Shown in pieces: positions 24,734-36,155 of a DNA stretch of 64,000 nucleotides (the first letter of the stretch is position 1; each line of letters begins with the position of its first letter). The notes beneath the pieces are model-generated. The model was given only the letters and a program-made list of their open reading frames with translations. It did no database searches and was not told the origin of the DNA. The translations under genes and the position numbers were made by a program. The stretch comes from Brassica napus (Eukaryota > Streptophyta > Magnoliopsida > Brassicales > Brassicaceae), in contig NC_063436.1 of NCBI RefSeq assembly GCF_020379485.1, forward strand, positions 21,946,423 to 22,010,422, read 5' to 3'.

Positions 24734-25127
24734 TATAAAACACTCATGGTCCATCGCCTGTGTTAGAATTGTATAAGAGATCTCTGCAGCTGTGATCCTT
24801 GTGCTACTATTTGTTGTAATAAAAGAAAAACAGTGATTTCAAACACAACATATACATCATTTGAAATCATTAATCCCAGCTAAATTAGATGTAAGAATAA
24901 AGTTACATTCACATTTTGTTTTCTGAACGACTTTGGAATCAGTTCTGATCAATAGCAAATTACAGTTGATCTGCTGCATAAACTTCAGATGAACGAGTGA
25001 TCAAAACAGAACACAACACCTTACAGTTTCTTTTGAAGAGAAAAGAAAATTATGAGAGTTTTTATGTACAGTGCAGAGCCACCAAGCCATCCATGACGAC
25101 ACCAGTGATTGCTTTCACCCTGGTATT
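24734..25127. other. Convergent 3' ends of the tail-anchored protein gene and ATG3
   Basis: These 394 bases must hold both 3' untranslated regions. TAATAAAAGAAAAAC near 24816-24830 could serve as a polyadenylation signal for the plus-strand gene. Nothing else is seen. Confidence 0.5.
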
Positions 25128-26944
25128 TTAGGTGCTTGAGCTACCGAGATCAAAGTCCATTGTGTAATCATACTCGATCGTTGGAATAACTGATGCCATG
25201 AACTTCAAGAACAGGAATAGGTACCTGGAAAAGAATAGCAAAATGGTGTAATCAGCAAAAGGCCCAAATGAACTATAAGAAGAGCTGTTTTTTTGCAATA
25301 TAAACCACTCTCTCACTTGTCAACTTCAGGTTCTACTCCACGCGACATTAATACATCAATGATCTTCTTCATAACAGCTCCATGTCGACATGGATGGACT
25401 GAAGCATGTTTCCCAGGCAAGTGTGGATGATCTTCAATTGTCACCTGTTGTAGTTTTTTTTTTTTAACAGAGGATTGCACAATTAATCTACTACATTGGT
25501 CAGACTCAGAGGATTTACAAAGTTTTATTTAGCTTCGTCTCATTTTTACCGTCTTACGAGCATGGTCTTGGCTTACATCCTCCATTACAAGTTCAGGTTG
25601 CAGCAGCATCCTTGACTACAAGATAGATGGATACATCACAGCTCTTAAGATAGATAAAAAGAGCATAAACAAGCAGCAAAATCCAAGAGTTCTAAGATGA
25701 AAAATAAAAAAGAAACAGGAATTAAATAAGATGCAGACCTCATCATAACCGGTCAGCCAAACACGAGGAGTTTGGAAATACTTATCATACCTGAACCAAA
25801 GTGAAGTGTTATGAGTTTGCTATTAATCCAAAAGAATGAGTGAGAATCTAGACAATAAAGCAGTGAGAGAGATTCGTTGGGTATGTTAAGACAGGATGCT
25901 TACGTTATGCTGATATCATATGTACGAGTTCGGAGAATGTTATCGTCATCTGGTTCATGAGCCACAAGATAAGTTGCCTAGACTCAAAGGAAGATAAAAG
26001 ATTTGTCAACTGGAAGTCACATGAGATAGTAATTAGTAACGAAGAAGAAAAGAAACTGACCGGATCATTTTCCACCATATTGTCAGCCTCATCAAACTCT
26101 TCCATATCTGGAATATCATCATCCTCCTCCTCAGCTCCAAAATAGGTAGGTATCGATCGTATACCTCTTTTCTCGTTTATATCCAAGGCATCCATGGACG
26201 GCAAGTTCTCATCTTCACTGCCTTTATCTAAAATCAAAGACAAAACATTAAACCATGAGGAAAGTGAGGCACAAAACTAACATTCACCTTTGGGTTTCCC
26301 ATGAGTTGCCAGCCAACCATCATCATCCTCATCATCAACCAACACTTCCCCTCCCGCAGCTTCGTATTCCTCTGCCACAGATGCAGCTCTCCGTAGACAA
26401 GGTACTGTTCATTCAACCCAATAAAAACTTAAAGAGAAATGTCCATACATAACACAACAAATCAAACATAAAAAAAAAACTCAAATTCACCATTTCTAGT
26501 AATCAAAAACTGTTTCTCGGTGGGTAAGTATGACTTCCTCTTGCTTGGGTCACCAGATTCCCTAGTTAAACATCAACTTGATCTCATCACAATCTCACAA
26601 AATTCTATATAAAACTCTAAAAGACAATAACTTTATCCCCAAACCAGAGAAACCCATCACCCATATACCTCGAAGATCGAGTTTACAGCTAACCCATATC
26701 GTATAATTGCGAAATTCACAAACCTCAAAAATTAAAAATCGCGACTTTGTAATTAACATTCATCAATAAAACTTTTTTTGACTAACCAAGACCAGGTAGG
26801 GCACTTGGAGACGAGATTATCGCCGGCGAGGACGAACTCGCTGACGCTGAGGACTCCCTTCTCCTTGAAGGCCGAGGTCGTACGAGGACCTGTGAATCTC
26901 TCCACCGTGCCTTTGTATGCTTCATGAAGCTTCTGCGTAAACAT
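25128..26944 (-). CDS. ATG3: Autophagy-related protein 3 (ATG8-conjugating E2-like enzyme)
   Basis: ATG3 receives ATG8 from the E1 enzyme ATG7 as a thioester and passes it to phosphatidylethanolamine, which drives autophagosome growth. Nine exons (26787-26944, 26491-26561, 26288-26404, 26061-26227, 25904-25977, 25739-25790, 25550-25615, 25317-25444, 25128-25224) join to 309 residues, close to the Arabidopsis protein. The active-site motif HPC gives Cys254 in [13 protein letters not shown]. The FLKF motif (residues 283-286) is present, followed by the conserved end [13 protein letters not shown]. The N-terminal membrane-curvature helix [12 protein letters not shown] and the acidic flexible region ([17 protein letters not shown]), which binds ATG7 in yeast, are both seen. 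Corresponds to At5g61500. No defects seen. Confidence 0.96.
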
Positions 26945-27777
26945 TTTAATCTCGCGATGAATTGGAGAATCTGATCAAATTTTAGTTGTTGTCGAGAGAA
27001 GGATTATTCTACTCGTATGGAAGACGACTTCTTAATCGGAGATTCGATTGTGTGCACAAGCTATCTTAGAAGATTCCGTCTTCGTTGATCCTCATAATTT
27101 TATATATTTACGTTTTGCCCCTTTCTTTTTATATTTTAGTTTTAGAGAGTTTTTAAAATAATTTAAGTGGATTACAAATGTTACATTGATTTTAATTAGA
27201 ACATTCTAATGAGGTTTATTTATTTTTAACTGAGAAACTCCACTAATATACATTCAAATCACCACAAAACTACTCAAATTTAACATTGAACTAAAATTAC
27301 AATTTCAAAAATTGAGAAATTCCCTAAAATGACAATTTTTAAGTTTTTGTCACAAAAATAGCACTCACTGAAGAAAATGACCAAAATAAGTTTTATTAAA
27401 GAGTAAAAATATATTTTTACCTTAAGGTTAACTATAAACTTAGGGTTTAGAGTTAAAGAGGTGGAGTTTTGGGGATTGAGTTTCAAATTTTTAAAAATAA
27501 AGAATAAATATTAAAAATTTTAAAATAAAAATGAACTATTTTGGTCATTTTCTTTTTTGAGGACTATTTTTGTGACAAAAACTTAAAAAATTTTATTTGA
27601 AAGAATTGCCTACAAGTTCAATAATACTTTTTTTATGTAAATTTCTAAAATTCATATTTGAATAAATAGTGCAATTTTTTTTTAATTTTCATATGAATAA
27701 ATAACTTCATAACAATTTGAAACACTCATTTTCATCTTTCATGGTTTCACATAACTTGAGATTATATGTTTGGGAGA
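26945..27777. other. Spacer between ATG3 and STP3 with a MITE
   Basis: The first 150 bases should be the ATG3 promoter and 5' leader. The rest is AT-rich and includes the MITE at 27314-27610. As I recall, Arabidopsis has an alcohol dehydrogenase gene (At5g61510) in this interval; no trace of one is visible here. Confidence 0.55.
27314..27610. mobile_element. MITE with long terminal inverted repeats (Mutator-like)
   Basis: The left arm (about 27314-27390) and the complement of the right arm (about 27535-27610) share TTTTTAAGTTTTTGTCACAA, CAAAAATAG and GAAAATGACCAAAATA in order, about 75 bases with roughly 85 percent match by eye. The middle is AT-rich and non-coding (AACTATAAACTTAGGGTTTA). 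Long arms and small size fit MULE-type MITEs common in Brassicaceae. I could not fix a clear 9-base target duplication, so the exact ends are uncertain. Confidence 0.7.
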
Positions 27778-29999
27778 TTAACTACTAACAGAAGTGGTTC
27801 CTTGGCATACACGCTTCCTAGTCAGTTTCCCCCAGAACCAATGCTTCTCCCAAAGTCCAGCCACCTTCTCGATCGGAACATTCTTAGTCTCCGGCAGAAA
27901 CAGCTGCACCGCCACCGTCATTACCCCCACCCACCCTCCATAAAAGAAGAAAATCCCCGCTTGGAACTTGCACAACATCGGTGGCACGCTTTGAGCCACA
28001 GCAAAAGTAAACACAAAACTAACCGCCACCGTCACACTCTGCGCCGCTGACCTAATCTCCAACGGAAAGATCTCGCTCGGTACAAGCCACCCTAGTGGAC
28101 CCCACGACCACCCAAACCCCGCCACGTATACACACACCAAAACCACAACCGCGTAACCGTACGTTTCCCCGATCACACCGTCGCGAGCCTCAGCCACCAT
28201 GATGATCACACCGATGATAACTTGCGACGCAAGCATCTGCAACCCTCCTAGCAGAAACAGAGTCTTTCTACCGATTCTGTCGACCACAAGCATCGACAAG
28301 AACGTCGAAGCTGTTCCCACGATCCCGCTCACGAGCGTCGACATCAGCGAACCGCTCTCCCCAAACCCGACGGTTCGAAACAGAACCGGTGCGTAGAAAG
28401 CGACGACGTTGATGCCCGTAACCTGCTGAAAGAACGGTATAGCAAAAGCCATCGCTAACTCAGGCCTGTATCTTGTCTGGAGCAAGTTCAAGAACCCATG
28501 TTGTGCGTTTGAGTTTGACTCAGAACTGGCTTCAACGAGATCGGCAAGCTCGTCTTGTACGTCGTTTGTTCCGCGGATACGACGTAGCATGAGCTCGGCC
28601 TTGTGAACGTCCCCGGTGGTTTGTATGATACTGTTTGGCGTCTCCGGGAGAAAGAGTGAGCCTAACGTGAGGATTGAAGCTGGAACCGCGGCTGTGGCTA
28701 AAGAGATTCTCCAACCGTAGCCTTCTTTGATCTTTTGAGTTTCGTAGTTGGTGAAGTTTGCAGTTAGAAACCCTATTCCGATGCAGAGCTGGAAGCCATT
28801 GCTGATTGCTCCTCTGTATCTCGCCGGAGCCATCTCCGACAGATATAGAGGAACCGACTGTACAAACACAAACAAACATAAACAAACAACTCTTGTTCTA
28901 AAAATCAGTTTATACGGCGTTTAAGCACATGTCTATGCACCAATCCCTTCTAAAGCAGCTAACTACTGTTTAATAATTTTTAAAACATTTATAGATATTG
29001 TGACCATGTTCACATATCACATTGTCCAACTAAATGGAAATATATTGTAGAGCAAGATGTGTATCTTGTGAACTAATTGTTGTGAAGTGAATTCTATGAA
29101 GTCTATGAAATCCAAACCAAAAATATTATAGAAATTTTATTGTGATAAAGATTAGTTAATTTAGATGATTTAGATAAGTTATATTCCTAGTTAAATATGT
29201 CTAAGTCTTGTGTATATACAACTCTCTTGTAAGATATTAAGACAACACAATAAATATTTGGTCCTATCTCTACTTTACACAACTCGTACCTGGTTTGTGA
29301 ATCCAACTCCTACACCTAGCAAGAGACGTGCAATGATGAGCATAGCAACGTTTTGAGCAGAGCCGCCGAGAGCAGAGCCAGCGAGAAAAGCCACGCCGCC
29401 TAGAAATATAGAGGGCTTGCGACCCCACGAACGAGTCACTGACGAAGCTAACAGAGTAGCTATGAAACCGGAAACGTAGAGAGAAGACGTGAAGGACGTA
29501 AGAAGTTGGCTATTGAAAAGGCAATAGTGGTTCTTGTTGTTATGGCTTCTTCTTATTCTATCTTCTTCTTGGAGCTTATATACTTTTGGAAAAAATCTTT
29601 CAAGAAATGGCCCCATTGACATCACTCCACCTACGTAGGTCATTACATGATTTCCATATTATATCTAAAAACACGTTTAAGAAATCCATTTTAATTTATC
29701 AGCCACATAAACCAATTTGCTTACGTTTTCTTTCTAGTTTTAATGTATACTTTTCTCATGTCAGCTATAGTTATGTCAATCATTTTTTATAAATGAGAAT
29801 ACAACCACAAAACATGGATTTGAAACGATCGAAAACTATAAAGTATATGTTATATATGTAAACCTGAAACTCCGATGTCGTAGCCGAAGATGACACCTCC
29901 CATGGCGGCCATAACACATGAAGCCACCACAAAATAAGTTATCTTCCCGCCAGATTTTGATGCAGCCATGGCTCCTTTTCTTGATTCTTTTTCTTCCAT
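27778..29999 (-). CDS. STP3: Sugar transport protein 3 (hexose/H+ symporter)
   Basis: Monosaccharide-proton symporter of the major facilitator superfamily, located in the plasma membrane. Three exons, 29864-29999, 29290-29630 and 27778-28857, join to 518 residues. Family marks in order: GYDIGVSGGV after helix 1, SSVTRSWGRKPSIF between helices 2 and 3, LSEMAPARYRGA after helix 4, LPETPNS after helix 6, PFFQQVTGINVVAFYAP in helix 7, VVDRIGRKTLF between helices 8 and 9, PSEIFPLEIRSA, and LPETKNVPIE at the cytosolic end. Twelve hydrophobic segments can be placed. The start at 29999 (MEEKESRKGAMAA) has the length expected; a second Met lies ten codons on. Corresponds to At5g61520. Confidence 0.95.
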
Positions 30000-32000
30000 G
30001 TCCACGTAGAGAGACAGATCAGACAAAACACAAGTGATAACTTTTCTTCAAAAGAAACTAAAACCAAGCTATAATTCCAAGAAATGGCCAAATAAATCTC
30101 TCTTAGAGTAGATTTTAGTCTATATCATCTTAATGTTGATGAGTTTCGAGGTATGCAAACTTGTTGGACCACTGGAGTGTCTTTTTTGGACTCGAGTGTG
30201 GAACTCTTGGTTGTTGTTTGGCTAATGAGAAATCTATAGTGCACAATAGTAAGAATAGACATGTGAAGAAAGACTTTTCTATTGCGTAGACAAGTCAAAA
30301 GTTTATTTGTTTCTTTATTTTGCCTACTACAATCATTATCTTTTTGTTTGTTGTTTGATTTAACATTTGATTTGATGAAGAAAGAGGAGATGATTATCTT
30401 CTTAAAGTAAACGATTGGATGATAAGCTCTGGAGATGAGATCGGACCCACTAAGTTGCATGTTTTGATTGTTTAATAATCCAATAATAGAAGAACGGCAT
30501 TGGAGTGTCGAGTGTGATTATGCAGAAACGGTAAAACCCTATCAAATAATGGAAACCGGAGCTTGATCCGCGCCGATTTTGATTTTTACTTTTGTTTAAT
30601 AAATTATTTTTAATTTTTTTTACACAAATATTTTTTTTTAATTATTTGAATATTTTTAGGTTTTTACGAACCTATCCGGACCTAGAAGGATCGACTCGAA
30701 TCCCGTCCGAAAATCTATAATATTAAAATAAAGTTTAATTTTAGAATTCAAAAACCTAATATCCAAAAAAATTGATTCATACTTGAACGGATACATGGAT
30801 GATTTTAGCTGATTCTACAAAAAAAAATGTTAGCCGTTTTGAAATCTTGTCACGAATAAATTAATTTAATTCAAACCTGTAAAATTATTATAGTTAAGAA
30901 GTAAAATAAATTATGTCGAATTACTATAATAGAAAGGGGAAAAAAGCAAAATGTGATAGAATACTTTAAAATATGTAAATTATGTTTTATACTTTGTAAT
31001 AAATGATGACAAATTAATCAGAAAATAAGATAAATTAAGTGATTAAAATTAGTTAAAAAAGAATAAAAATCTGTAAACCACTTGAAAATATGCAAATATT
31101 ATTTTCTACTTCAATTTTAATAGAATATATGTGGAGTAATATGTTGGCAGATTAATATATAGGGTAAAATGTATGATAACAAATGACAGTTTTATGGAAA
31201 ATTTTCTTATTAGTTTTATTCCTTGTAGTTTTTGTATTTCACTATGTTCTGAACTTCTGCAACAGTAGACATGATGGGCGGATTCACAAAAAAAAAAAAA
31301 AAAAAAAAAAGACATGATGGGCGAAAATATCAAATTAGAATTTAGTTCTCAATTACGTTAATGAGAAAAAGACGAAGGACTAACAAATAAGTTTATTTAA
31401 AAAAAAAAAACTGGAAAATGTTTAGATTTTGACGGCTCCACCTCTAAAAATTCTACACGTGGCACTAATACGGAAGAAAAATCAAAAGGATGACTTTCCT
31501 ATTCAAAATTCAAAGCCCAGAGAAAATTTAAAAGGGTGGAACTTTTGTTTCTCCTGGGACGATCTCGTCGTCTTTGATCGTCTCGAGGGATTGGGTTCGA
31601 TCGTCTCAAATTTCTCTGAGGACTTTTAAAAGGTTCTGATGATCGATTGCTCTTGTCACTTTGTTATTTTCGATTGTCCGTTGATTTGATTGGTTAGAGA
31701 TTATAGGTTTAGGGTTTATGGTTGGTTTCTAAAAAGTTATCTCCTTTTTGAAATGTTGTGTTCAAAGGTTTTGTTTCTTCTATAGAAAAACTGTATATGA
31801 TTGGATGGAGCTGAGCTGATGACTTTTAGTTTTAGATAATTTTATTTATTTATAAGATTGATTACAACGAATAGTAGGGCCTATGTGTTTGTGTCATAAT
31901 CAAACATAGTTTGCTAAAGAATAGTGAGTATTGAGAGTTTATGAAGCCTTTTTTTTTGTTTATTGATCTAAACAGGTTTAAAGTGATTTGTTTCAAAGCG
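30000..32000. other. Divergent promoter region between STP3 and the RhoGAP gene
   Basis: Both genes point away from this region, so it holds both promoters. A probable 5' untranslated exon of the RhoGAP gene lies around 31540-31635 (donor AAAAG/GTTCTG), with the intron ending at AAACAG near 31976. A tail-only insertion scar is at 31267-31323. The remainder is AT-rich; no gene is recognised. Confidence 0.5.
31267..31323 (+). repeat. Tail-only retroinsertion scar G
   Basis: AGACATGATGGGCG occurs at 31267-31280 and 31310-31323. The insert is only GATTCAC plus 23 A's. This is the clearest case: seven non-tail bases, a long pure tail and a 14-base duplication (13 if the shared A is not counted). 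Confidence 0.75.
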
Positions 32001-33824
32001 ATGCCTTCTCTCATCTCACAGCAATGGCAGGAGAGAACTAGTGGATTCTTTTCTTCCTCAGGTTTAGATAGTTTATACACTAACTAACGTCTTTACTCTC
32101 TGTGTGAGTATGTGTTTGTGGTTGAAGGAAGGCTTACTATTGTTTTATGCTGTGGAATAGGAACGAAGCTTAGGGAAGCTAGGCAATCAGCTGGTGCTTT
32201 TGTCGGGGAAGTGGCTAAGGATGCGAAAGTGAACGTTACCGATGTTGCTGAAAGAGTTGGGTCGTTGTTCAAAAGCAGGTGGGCGATTCTTCAGCAGCCT
32301 GCAACTAGACACGCTGTGCAAGAACACCTCATAACAGCTGCTGCCACAACTGGGACTTTGGTCAGGAAAGGTATCACTGAGACTAAAGAAAAGGTTTCCG
32401 TTGGAAAGATCAAAGTGGAAGAGGTAATTTATTCAAATAAAATAACTTCTCCAACTTTCATTTTCCAACGTGTGAGAGAGCTAATGTTCTTTTGATGTTC
32501 GTTTTTCTTTTAAGGCGGCAAAAAAGACTGCACAAAAGAGCAAGACTCTTTTGACGGATATCGAAAGATGGCAGAAGGTATGTGAGACTTGCATCTGATC
32601 CTAGCTGTTGATTTGAGTTTTGTCTCTAATGTTTGATTCTTTGTAAACCTGCAGGGAGTTGCCAGCTCAGATGGTAAGATAGTCGCGGTTTATGCATTTA
32701 TAGACGTTGGTTAATCATTCTAAGTTTATGCTTTGCTTGTATTTTGTGCTCAGTGTTTGGTGTTGCGATTGAGGTCACTGTCCAGCGGCAGGAGTCGACC
32801 AGGCCTATTCCAATAATATTGATCAAGTGCGCAGACTATCTCATATTAACAGGTAAGAATATTCCAACCAAATTGTGGCTGTACTGCTTATATAGCTCAT
32901 ACGATGTTTCTTCTCCTCAGGACTTAACTCACCGAACTTGTTCAAAACCGAAGGAGACAAAAAGCTGATCCAGCAATTGGTTTCTGCTTACAATCAAGGT
33001 AAACCAACGTTGTAACAAGTTTTCTTCTCTGACTCTTATGGCTCAGGGAGGATTCTGTGTTAAACTAGTCACTTGTTTGTCAGATCCTAGCGCGTCAATA
33101 CCTGAAGGCGTGAATCCAGTTGATGTCGCTGCCCTCATGAAATACTATCTCGCAAGCCTTCCAACACCACTAACAACTTTTGAGCTTTATAATGAAATCA
33201 AAGATGCAAGGTCAAGCGTTAACAGAATGAGAAAGTCACTCCAAAAGCTTTCCAGTGTGAACTATAATACACTTGAGTTCGTAACTGCGTTGTTACTTCG
33301 TGTGAGCGAGAAATCACAGCTCAACAAGGTAGGAATGTCTTCTCTATAATCACTCAACGTAGTTATAAGTTAACACTGGCTTGTAATCTTGATGATTGAG
33401 AATCGTTTTCTTGGACTTGGACAGATGGATTCACACAGCCTAGCTATGGAGATGGCTCCGGTGATCATGTGGCGAGAAGACAAGAGGCCTGAGTCTTATA
33501 GGGAATATTGGAGACGCCCATCAAGGAGTCCTAAGAAAAGCAACGACTTTGAAACTGCTACTCCATGGGACTTACTCTCAGGTAAACAAAAACCGCAATA
33601 AAGAACTTAGCTTTTATACTATCTATCATAAAAAAAGCAGAGTTCCATTGTGGTCATAATTATCGTCGATGATTACAGATGAAGGAGAAGGTGTAGATGC
33701 ATCTTCATCAATCCCTCTAGATGATATTGTTCAAGTTGATTTTGGTGCGGTCGAGGTTGTGCAGTGCCTGATTGAACATCATAACGCGATTTTCACGGAT
33801 GCAGACGAGACTGTATGGAGGTGA
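32001..33824 (+). CDS. RhoGAP-domain protein, arginine finger replaced
   Basis: Putative regulator of ROP/Rho small GTPases. Nine exons (32001-32061, 32161-32423, 32515-32577, 32655-32673, 32754-32852, 32921-32998, 33084-33328, 33425-33581, 33679-33824) join to 376 residues. Exon 4 is only 19 bases. The N-terminal third (KLREARQSAGAFVGEVAKDA) is helical and charged. The RhoGAP fold begins near residue 140 (VFGVAIEVTVQRQ), with VDVAALMKYYLASLPTPLTT matching the conserved family block. The usual catalytic arginine (in FRxxG) is Lys177 here, in NLFKTEGDKK, so GTPase activation by the classical mechanism is doubtful; I believe the Arabidopsis counterpart At5g61530 also has lysine. It may bind a GTPase without activating it. 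Confidence 0.9.
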
Positions 33825-34309
33825 AAACAACAGCTTGCCAGTCTTTCTCTAATGGTCCCCAGATTCAAGTCAGTGGTTTCTCAATTTGTGGACCAAACGA
33901 GAAGAACATATGCATTGTTGATGTGGATGATGATTAACTAGTGGTTTTAGTAAATAAGCTTTGTTTCATATGGTTTTTGTGTAACATTGTTTTGATAAGT
34001 AAGAATTCAATTTTCTGATTACTTTCTTCTATATGAAACATAAAGCAATCACCTTGCTATTAACGCAACTAGCTTAACCTTGCCGATCAGAGAACACAGC
34101 TGATTGTGTTTTCTTTGCCAACTCCAAACCGATTAAACCGAACCATATAGTACTGGCAGTTATCTGAGTCATGAGCTCTTTCACCAACTCCAAACCGATT
34201 CAAACCGAACCGTATATACTGGCAGTTATTTGAGTCATGAGCAGACCAATGAACATAAAGTCAATAGAGCAAGACAGATAACTTTTGTAGCTTCTAAAGC
34301 TCACAGGTC
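33825..34309. other. Short spacer with a 57-base tandem duplication
   Basis: It holds the RhoGAP 3' end and the promoter of the next gene. CCAACTCCAAACCGATT through CAGTTAT-TGAGTCATGAG occurs at 34118-34175 and again at 34184-34241, with a few differences. No gene in between. Confidence 0.6.
34118..34241. repeat. Tandem duplication in the aspartylglucosaminidase promoter
   Basis: Two copies of about 57 bases separated by nine bases, ending about 70 bases before the start codon. Each contains AAACCGAACC and TGAGTCATGAG; the latter includes a TGAGTCA element of the GCN4/bZIP type. Confidence 0.65.
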
Positions 34310-36155
34310 ATGGCGAGAAGCTATCTTTCGATTATTCTCTCTACTCTCCTTCTGTTTCTGCCTCTACTGACGGTAAGTGACTTCTGAAAATCTCAATTCA
34401 GTTGGAACTGGGGAATAAAAATCGAAACTTTGATCACTTTATGAGTTAGGTAGGTGAACCAGTCATGACAAAAGGGTGATCGTACTCTAGATTTTGCTAA
34501 TTTTGAATGCTTTTCTTATTTTGGATGTACATACTCTGAAAACCGGATCCTTAACTAGGTTCTGTCTGAATGGTTTTGGTTTCAGGCAGCTGAAGCGGAG
34601 TTGGGGAAACCAAAGAAGTTCCCAGTAGTGGTGAGCACTTGGCCTTTCATAGAAGCGGTTAGAGCAGCTTGGAGAGTAGCTAATAATGGAAGCTCTGCAG
34701 TAGAAGCTGTTGTGGAAGGTTGTTCTGCTTGTGAGGAACTCCGCTGTGACGGTACAGGTAAAAAGCCTATCAAAAACATTTGTTTATGTAACTTTACTTT
34801 TTGCAAAGTGATAAATTTTATTTTGATTAGTTGGGCCTGGAGGAAGTCCTAATGAGAACGGTGAAACCATGCTTGATGCTTTAATCATGGACGGGGTAAT
34901 AAATAATTAAATCCCTTCCAGTAAAAATGCATCAAAGATCTTGAAGAAAATGACTCTCAAGTCTGTTTGGAGATTCTTAGGTGACTATGGAGGTTGGAGC
35001 TGTTGCTGCAATGCGGTATGTCAAAGACGGTATAAGAGCTGCGTGGCTTGTGATGAAGCACTCTCAACACACGTTGTTAGCTGGAGAAGGAGCATCAGCT
35101 TTTGCTATCTCCATGGGTCTTCCTGGACCTATGAACCTGAGCTCCCCTGAATCTTTAAAGAAGTGGTTGGACTGGAAAGAGAATCGGTGTCAGCCCAATT
35201 TTAGAAAGAACGTTGTCCCTGCGAACGGCTGTGGACCTTACAAGCCGAAACATGGTGGTATGGATGTTTCTACTGAGTCTTGTGAGATGGGAACAATAGA
35301 GTATAGACTTCCTCCTCTTGTTGGTCCTCACAACCATGATACCATATCGATGGCTGTTATTGACAAGGTAAGGATGAGTTTCAGTCTCTTATACATCTTT
35401 TTTTTTTTGACATGAAGAGATAAACTGAGTGTAGTCCTTTTAAATAGATGGGGCATATAGCTGTTGGGACATCCACCAACGGTGCAACATTCAAGATTCC
35501 CGGAAGGTAATGCCCTGACTCTCTTATTTCATGCAAAGATTTAAAAGAAAAAACCATTTTTAAGTCTTGATTATGAAACACAGGGTGGGTGATGGGCCTA
35601 TAGCGGGCTCATCAGCCTATGCTGATGATGAAGTAGGTGGGTGTGGTGCAACTGGAGATGGAGACATCATGATGCGCTTCCTTCCCTGGTAATCATCACC
35701 CAATCTCTGTGAGCAAAGCTATAGATTTTGTTTTTTCTAGCTTAAAGCAAGCTAATGATCCAGACATGCTTTTCTTGGTTGTTTGCATTGGTCACACTGA
35801 TGAATCATGTCTATTAACGTGCATGCACTGTATGGCATGTTTAAGTTAAAAGTTAAATGGTTATTATTATTATTATTTTTTCTTGATTGTTACTTATGAT
35901 GGTTCTTCCTCTGGTTTACTTGGCTGTGGTTTAAGTTACCAAGTCGTGGAGAGCATGAGACAAGGAATGAAACCAGAGCAAGCTGCTAAGGACGCGGTCT
36001 CGAGAATCGCTAGGAAGTTTCCTGATTTTGTGGGAGCGGTTGTTGCTGTTGACAAGAACGGGTCTCACGCAGGAGCTTGCCATGGCTGGACCTTTCAGTA
36101 CTCAGTCCGGGACCCTAACATGGACGATGTTCAAGTCTTCACGGTTCTCCCATGA
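34310..36155 (+). CDS. Aspartylglucosaminidase / asparaginase-family Ntn hydrolase
   Basis: N-terminal-nucleophile amidohydrolase that, in its family, cleaves the N-acetylglucosamine-asparagine bond of degraded glycoproteins or acts on asparagine. Seven exons (34310-34372, 34586-34757, 34831-34895, 34981-35367, 35448-35506, 35584-35688, 35936-36155) join to 356 residues. An N-terminal signal peptide ([20 protein letters not shown]) fits the vacuole or secretory path. The autoprocessing site is HNHD/TISM with nucleophile Thr221; cleavage there would give alpha and beta chains. The beta-chain substrate pocket is seen in [16 protein letters not shown] and [10 protein letters not shown]. Corresponds to At5g61540, and its length fits. 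No defects seen. Confidence 0.93.

Noticed and set aside
29080..29247. Possible solo LTR in STP3 intron 2 (TGTTGTGAAG ... GACAACA)
   Set aside because: The flanking five bases do not match and no second copy is in the window; the end motifs alone are too weak.
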